The translations under genes were made by a program, and so were the position numbers. A stretch of DNA of 64,000 bases from NCBI GenBank assembly GCA_038729485.1, contig JAVYRX010000003.1:122203-186202 (forward strand), in the 5' to 3' direction. Below, piece by piece: positions 60,396 to 64,000 of this stretch; position 1 is the stretch's first letter; each line of letters starts with the position of its first letter. Source of the DNA: GCA-001856825 sp038729485. Lineage in GTDB: Archaea; Thermoplasmatota; Thermoplasmata; Thermoplasmatales; GCA-001856825. The notes beneath the pieces are model-generated. The model had not been told where the DNA came from. It did not search any database and saw nothing but the letters and a program-made list of their open reading frames with translations.

Positions 60396-61918
60396 CTAGC
60401 TACTATTAACGTTTTAGCATCCATAATTGAGGGTTTTGGAGACCGGTTGAGCCAAAATATCGGTAGTACTAGGATCAGTTGGAAAGCTGCCCAAAAGGCA
60501 GTGACGTAACCGTACCAATTACCCGAAGAAGCTAGGAAAAGAATTGAAATGATAAGCCCAAACATTATCGTAAATTGTGGCCAGAATCTATACCAAGGAA
60601 TCTTTCCGCCGGTCCTAGCGGTTTTAAAGGGTTTTCTTTTCCTAAGTATGATCCCAATCGTTGCCATTATACTCACAGGGAACATGACTACATTTGCTGC
60701 CATATTATAATAAACAGTCCTGAGGGATGCTTTCTTATCGAGGTGAGTTACTACGAATGTTCCCAGGTTGAGTACTGTATAGGGAACCCACGCTATAAGG
60801 TAAGTCAGTAGATCTATAGACAATATCCTAATTCCCAGAGTCGCAAGTATCGGGGATATGAGAAATATCAGATAAAACCAGCCATAGAGATACCAAATTG
60901 CAGAAGCGAACCAGTCCACTTTAGCAGATATAGAAAAATTCTTGCTGAGAATTACCCCCTTTAATATCCTAGGAATCAATGCAAGGGAACCGCTGGCCCA
61001 TCTGTACTGCTGATTCACGTAGCCTTCCATAGTAACAGGGGCCCTTCCAAATACTAGTTTCTTGTTATAATATAGAGTCTTCCATCCCTTGGAAATCATA
61101 TTTACAGATGTCGCAATGTCCTCCACAAGGTTGCTTTCGTCAAAGTACCCAACGCTTTCCAAGGCCTTCTTCCTGTAAACAACATTCGTGCCACATGAGA
61201 ACATACTTCCGGCAACACTTTTTCCTTCCGTTAGTATCTCGTAGAAAATGAACTGCTGACCATTCGCAACATTAGCGAGGACTCCAGTGTCAAGGTTGCT
61301 ATAATATTGAGGAACTTGTACGAGTGCAAGGTTAGGGTCTCTATCCAGCAATGTGATTGTTTCCCTTAGAAAATCAGGAGAAGGCATCTGGTCTATGTCC
61401 ATGACTGCTACGTACTCCTCCGGAATATTTTTCAAGACGTTATTAAGCGCTCCTGCCTTGTAACCGTGTCTGTCTATTCTATGAATGTACGGAATTCCCA
61501 ATGAGTCGCATAGCGACTTGGTTTTTTCGCTCGATCCATCCGTTGAATCATCTAAAACGTAAACTTTTCCAATTTCGTTTGCGGAATTTAATATGGCCAT
61601 AAGGTTTGTACTGACCATTTCAGGATCTTCATTGAATATAGGAACAAGAACTGCGACTCTATCTCTAAGGCTGCGATTAAGCGCACTTTCCATAGTTACT
61701 GGGTAGAAGCTTTTGCTCCTCCTAAAATTCAGTATGTAAGCAACGCTCTGAATCCCGAAGAATATATTTGCAGTCCAGAACAACGTTGAAAAAATATCGT
61801 CTAAAATTGTTGCCCCTGGCCGATAGGATGCAAGTATTGAAGCTACGATCCCAACGACAATAAACCCTATATCAGCTATGTATAGCAAAGTGAATAGAGT
61901 TAAGTTTATTCTTCTCAA
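60392..61918 (-). CDS. Cellulose-synthase-like family 2 glycosyltransferase
   Basis: A 508-residue processive GT2. Two N-terminal membrane helices precede the catalytic domain, with VLDDSTDGSS (first Asp), MDIDQMPS (DxD), LVEDIATS (TED-type base) and QQYRWASG (QxxRW). Four to six C-terminal helices form the channel. The layout resembles BcsA without its PilZ domain, so it should polymerise and extrude a beta-linked polysaccharide. It starts with TTG, overlapping the upstream ATPase stop (TTGA), after AGGAGC. Confidence 0.92.
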   Translation of the reverse strand: MRRINLTLFTLLYIADIGFIVVGIVASILASYRPGATILDDIFSTLFWTANIFFGIQSVAYILNFRRSKSFYPVTMESALNRSLRDRVAVLVPIFNEDPEMVSTNLMAILNSANEIGKVYVLDDSTDGSSEKTKSLCDSLGIPYIHRIDRHGYKAGALNNVLKNIPEEYVAVMDIDQMPSPDFLRETITLLDRDPNLALVQVPQYYSNLDTGVLANVANGQQFIFYEILTEGKSVAGSMFSCGTNVVYRKKALESVGYFDESNLVEDIATSVNMISKGWKTLYYNKKLVFGRAPVTMEGYVNQQYRWASGSLALIPRILKGVILSKNFSISAKVDWFASAIWYLYGWFYLIFLISPILATLGIRILSIDLLTYLIAWVPYTVLNLGTFVVTHLDKKASLRTVYYNMAANVVMFPVSIMATIGIILRKRKPFKTARTGGKIPWYRFWPQFTIMFGLIISILFLASSGNWYGYVTAFWAAFQLILVLPIFWLNRSPKPSIMDAKTLIVAR

Positions 61919-63504
61919 ATTAGCTCCTTATAAGGTTTTAAAATTGGACCGATATCCTTACTTGCGGATATCTGACCTTCATCTATAGGGACAATTCCGT
62001 TATCCGTTATGTTGAACGTAAGGGGAGTTGAATCATAGCTTCCTCCACGCATTTTCAGTACGGACATCTTCCTGATCCCATAGCCAGCATTCGCAAATTC
62101 CAGTTTAATGACTCCAGAACAGTAATATTCCTCGATCCCAAAGAAACTAACATCCGTTGCTCTTACATTACTTGTAATGATCGTAGTTATATTGGGCATT
62201 GCAAGACCACTCAGCATGACGTTTATGAAATCATCTTCCCCAACTAGAACAGGGGTAATTGGATCTATTACCAAACGCGATATATTATTTGCAACAATAA
62301 ATTTCTTTATTTCCGTGGTGATCTTTGTAATAAACTTCTTCTCTTCCTTTCTATTCAACACGACTTCATACTTCATTTCCCTGATCTGATCAGAGAATTC
62401 CATGACTTCAATCATTCCATTTTTATAATATTCTTCAAATCCAATTAAAAATGAGCTTGCATTGGCAATGAACTCAGCCGGCCTAGTATCCGTAAGAATC
62501 ATAGCACCTTTTTCCCCAATTTTCGCTCCAGTAACCAGAAAATGAATACAAGCAGTCGTCTTTCCAACGCCTGTCTTACCCGATATCATATATACGTTTC
62601 CTTTCTTAACAACATTGCCTATCTTTTTATCAATCTCCTCTATGCCAAATATAGTACCTTTCACTGTTGAACCCTTTGATATATTTCTAGGTTGGTCTCT
62701 GATATCTACTACTTTGATATTATATGCATCAAGAAGCTTTCTTTCCTGTTCAGTAAGATCCCTTGAGACTAAAATCCCCTTAAACGGAATATTCAGGTCT
62801 TGGGTTTTTGAATTAAAGACCATTACTTCATTTAGAAAATCGTTTTCCTTAAGCTCAGCAAGTGCTATTTTCCCTTCACCCTTCTTCGGAATAAGAAGAA
62901 CATCTATCAAATGCTTAGTTCCCGAAATCCCCTCCTCATACGCATTTTTCTTAACTTCATAAATGTCCGGGTCAATTTGGAAAATGCCGGCAACCTTTCT
63001 GATATAGTCTGAATCTTTCCTATCTAGTGGATCAGATTTCAGCCATTCTCTATTTCGCTTGTCAACAGTAACTATATTATAATCGTGTACGAGTTTACTT
63101 TCCTTTTCATCTAGATCTCTGTCCACCAAAAGTGCCTTCAGTTGAATTCCGCAATCACCAACTGCCTCGTTAAATTTCAAAATATCGTTTATTAAATCTT
63201 GTGAAGTACCGTTTAAAACTGCCACTTTTACATTCTGGTCCTTATTTGACGCCACAATGAGGTCAAATTTATGCGTTGCTCCTGATTTTCCAACAATCAC
63301 AGGTTCGTTAACCCACGTAAAATCATTGTTTAAATTAAATTCCTTAGCGATTATTGATATATCTTGGCTTACCGCAGACATTTGTGGGTTTATCAGCATA
63401 TTAATCATAAATCTTTCTCTTACATAATGTATTCTGGAATAAATTGATCGTTTTATCTTGTATGGAGCATAATTTTTCCATTTATCTAAATTTTTAGAAT
63501 CCAA
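61915..63504 (-). CDS. Tandem PD-(D/E)XK-like domains fused to a KaiC-type ATPase
   Basis: A 529-residue protein. Two similar domains, about 65-150 and 185-270, share the patterns GKSGATHKFDLIV / GISGTKHLIDVLL and LLVDRDLDEKE / ILVSRDLTEQE. The second keeps Asp201 and Glu217-x-Lys219, a restriction-nuclease-like core; in the first the E-x-K is Val/Asn. Residues 280-510 are a KaiC/RecA ATPase with Walker A SGKTGVGKTT (308-317), Walker B SRLVIDP and LKMRGGSYDSTPLTF. It is the first gene of the polysaccharide operon. TTG is the only start for the full frame; an ATG at 63408 is an alternative. Confidence 0.85.
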   Translation of the reverse strand: MDSKNLDKWKNYAPYKIKRSIYSRIHYVRERFMINMLINPQMSAVSQDISIIAKEFNLNNDFTWVNEPVIVGKSGATHKFDLIVASNKDQNVKVAVLNGTSQDLINDILKFNEAVGDCGIQLKALLVDRDLDEKESKLVHDYNIVTVDKRNREWLKSDPLDRKDSDYIRKVAGIFQIDPDIYEVKKNAYEEGISGTKHLIDVLLIPKKGEGKIALAELKENDFLNEVMVFNSKTQDLNIPFKGILVSRDLTEQERKLLDAYNIKVVDIRDQPRNISKGSTVKGTIFGIEEIDKKIGNVVKKGNVYMISGKTGVGKTTACIHFLVTGAKIGEKGAMILTDTRPAEFIANASSFLIGFEEYYKNGMIEVMEFSDQIREMKYEVVLNRKEEKKFITKITTEIKKFIVANNISRLVIDPITPVLVGEDDFINVMLSGLAMPNITTIITSNVRATDVSFFGIEEYYCSGVIKLEFANAGYGIRKMSVLKMRGGSYDSTPLTFNITDNGIVPIDEGQISASKDIGPILKPYKELI

Positions 63505-63864
63505 TAATAAAATACTGACGTTACGTCCATCTTTATCCTATATGTAATATTTATGGAAAATCCAAGGTGTAACATCTTGTACTGGTTAAATTCAATGGCA
63601 AAGAATTCCTAATAGCCTCCTTGAATTAAAAGAAATGTAGCCTAGAGTTTAATGAGCCGAATTTAGATAGAATCCTCTGCCAGATAAAGATGTTTGCACA
63701 GGCTGTTGCCTTTGCTTAGTATCGTATGCGAATTCAGTATTCAAGTAGAATCTAAATGATGAAATCTCGGTGGTCGCGAATCCTCACAGGTTTAAAAGAT
63801 CAGGAATCTGGCGGTAAAAGTCTATAAAATACCTGGTAAATAAATATATTGCAGTGGGCTTTAC
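63505..63864. other. Intergenic region upstream of the polysaccharide operon
   Basis: About 360 bases without a convincing frame on either strand. The left end should hold the promoter of the minus-strand operon; AT-rich candidates are at about 63505-63515 and 63537-63552. A TAAATAAATATAT stretch is at about 63838-63850. No tRNA, hairpin terminator or repeat was recognised. Confidence 0.5.
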
Positions 63865-64000
63865 TCAGTCTCTAGAATAAACTGTGACATAGGCATAATG
63901 ACCTGTGCCTCCAACATTGTGCTGCAATGCTCTGCCCTTTTTTATCTGAACCTGCCTCCCTCTCTCCGCCTGCCCTCTCAACTGTTTTGTGATTTCAACA
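63865..64000 (-). CDS. C-terminal 44 residues of an unidentified gene
   Basis: The minus strand is open from the window edge to a TGA at 63865-63867. The visible part is very basic (QLRGQAERGRQVQIKKGRAL) and ends GGTGHYAYVTVYSRD. The rest lies outside the window. I do not recognise the family; the basic stretch would suit a nucleic-acid-binding or transposase protein, but this is not supported further. Confidence 0.45.
   Translation of the reverse strand, partial: VEITKQLRGQAERGRQVQIKKGRALQHNVGGTGHYAYVTVYSRD

Noticed and set aside
63700..63830. Possible tRNA-like stretch near TCGCGAATCCTC
   Set aside because: No acceptor stem pairing and no proper T-loop consensus could be built on either strand.
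63865..64000. Calling the right-edge fragment a transposase
   Set aside because: Only 44 basic residues are visible, with no catalytic motif and no terminal inverted repeat.

Overview
The window is a gene-dense stretch of an archaeal chromosome, most likely from the Thermoplasmatales (relatives of Thermoplasma, Picrophilus, Cuniculiplasma). The evidence is the archaeal exosome/proteasome gene run, archaeal-type ribosomal and RNA polymerase subunits, sn-glycerol-1-phosphate dehydrogenase, aIF5A, and a glucose dehydrogenase plus gluconate dehydratase of the Thermoplasma type. Many genes have a TATA-like box about 26-30 bases before the start codon and no Shine-Dalgarno sequence, as expected for leaderless archaeal transcripts. 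The genus cannot be fixed from the sequence alone. I saw no rRNA, tRNA, CRISPR array or complete insertion sequence.

Layout. 1-3.8 kb: surface-glycan genes (truncated glycosyltransferase, heptokinase-like GHMP kinase, SQD1/Agl3-type UDP-sulfoquinovose synthase, sugar nucleotidyltransferase). 3.8-13 kb: cation exchanger, riboflavin operon ribB-ribC-ribH, valyl-tRNA synthetase with an unusual KMSKS loop, small regulators, ThiL, a phosphoesterase and DphB. 13-20 kb: the long information-processing operon psmA, SBDS, rrp4, rrp41, rrp42, L37Ae, rpoP (43 codons), pus10, L21e, rpoF, DUF655, ksgA. 20-24.5 kb, minus strand: YchF-like GTPase, UPF0179, glycerol-1-phosphate dehydrogenase, adenosylhomocysteinase and the riboflavin-pathway reductase ArfC. 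24.5-26.7 kb: a DtxR-family metal regulator behind a strong inverted repeat, followed by an NRAMP-family transporter with a non-standard metal motif.

26.7-41 kb: purB, two site-2 proteases, OsmC, aIF5A-agmatinase-DUF835, L10e, clamp loader, Hjc, SpeD, SSB, HNH nuclease, DedA, MscS, acyl-CoA dehydrogenase. 41-46.5 kb: a sugar-oxidation cluster of the non-phosphorylative Entner-Doudoroff type (ROK kinase, gluconate dehydratase, cyclase-family hydrolase, glucose dehydrogenase, MFS carrier). 46.5-52.7 kb: DUF309, pyrophosphatase, a B12-type radical SAM enzyme, an M20 peptidase, DUF72, peroxiredoxin and a membrane protein. 52.9-54.6 kb: a decayed secreted coiled-coil protein, with a G7 tract near its start, one in-frame stop and two frameshifts. 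54.7-59.1 kb: an SCP2, iron alcohol dehydrogenase, lipid kinase, alkyl-DHAP-synthase-like flavoenzyme and DUF35 group.

59.3-63.5 kb, minus strand: the most unusual locus. Three translationally coupled genes encode (i) a protein with two tandem PD-(D/E)XK-like domains fused to a KaiC-type ATPase, (ii) a cellulose-synthase-like glycosyltransferase and (iii) a pectate-lyase-like beta-helix protein. I read this as a polysaccharide synthesis and modification unit with an unexplained ATPase/nuclease-fold partner, and it is the best candidate here for an undescribed system.
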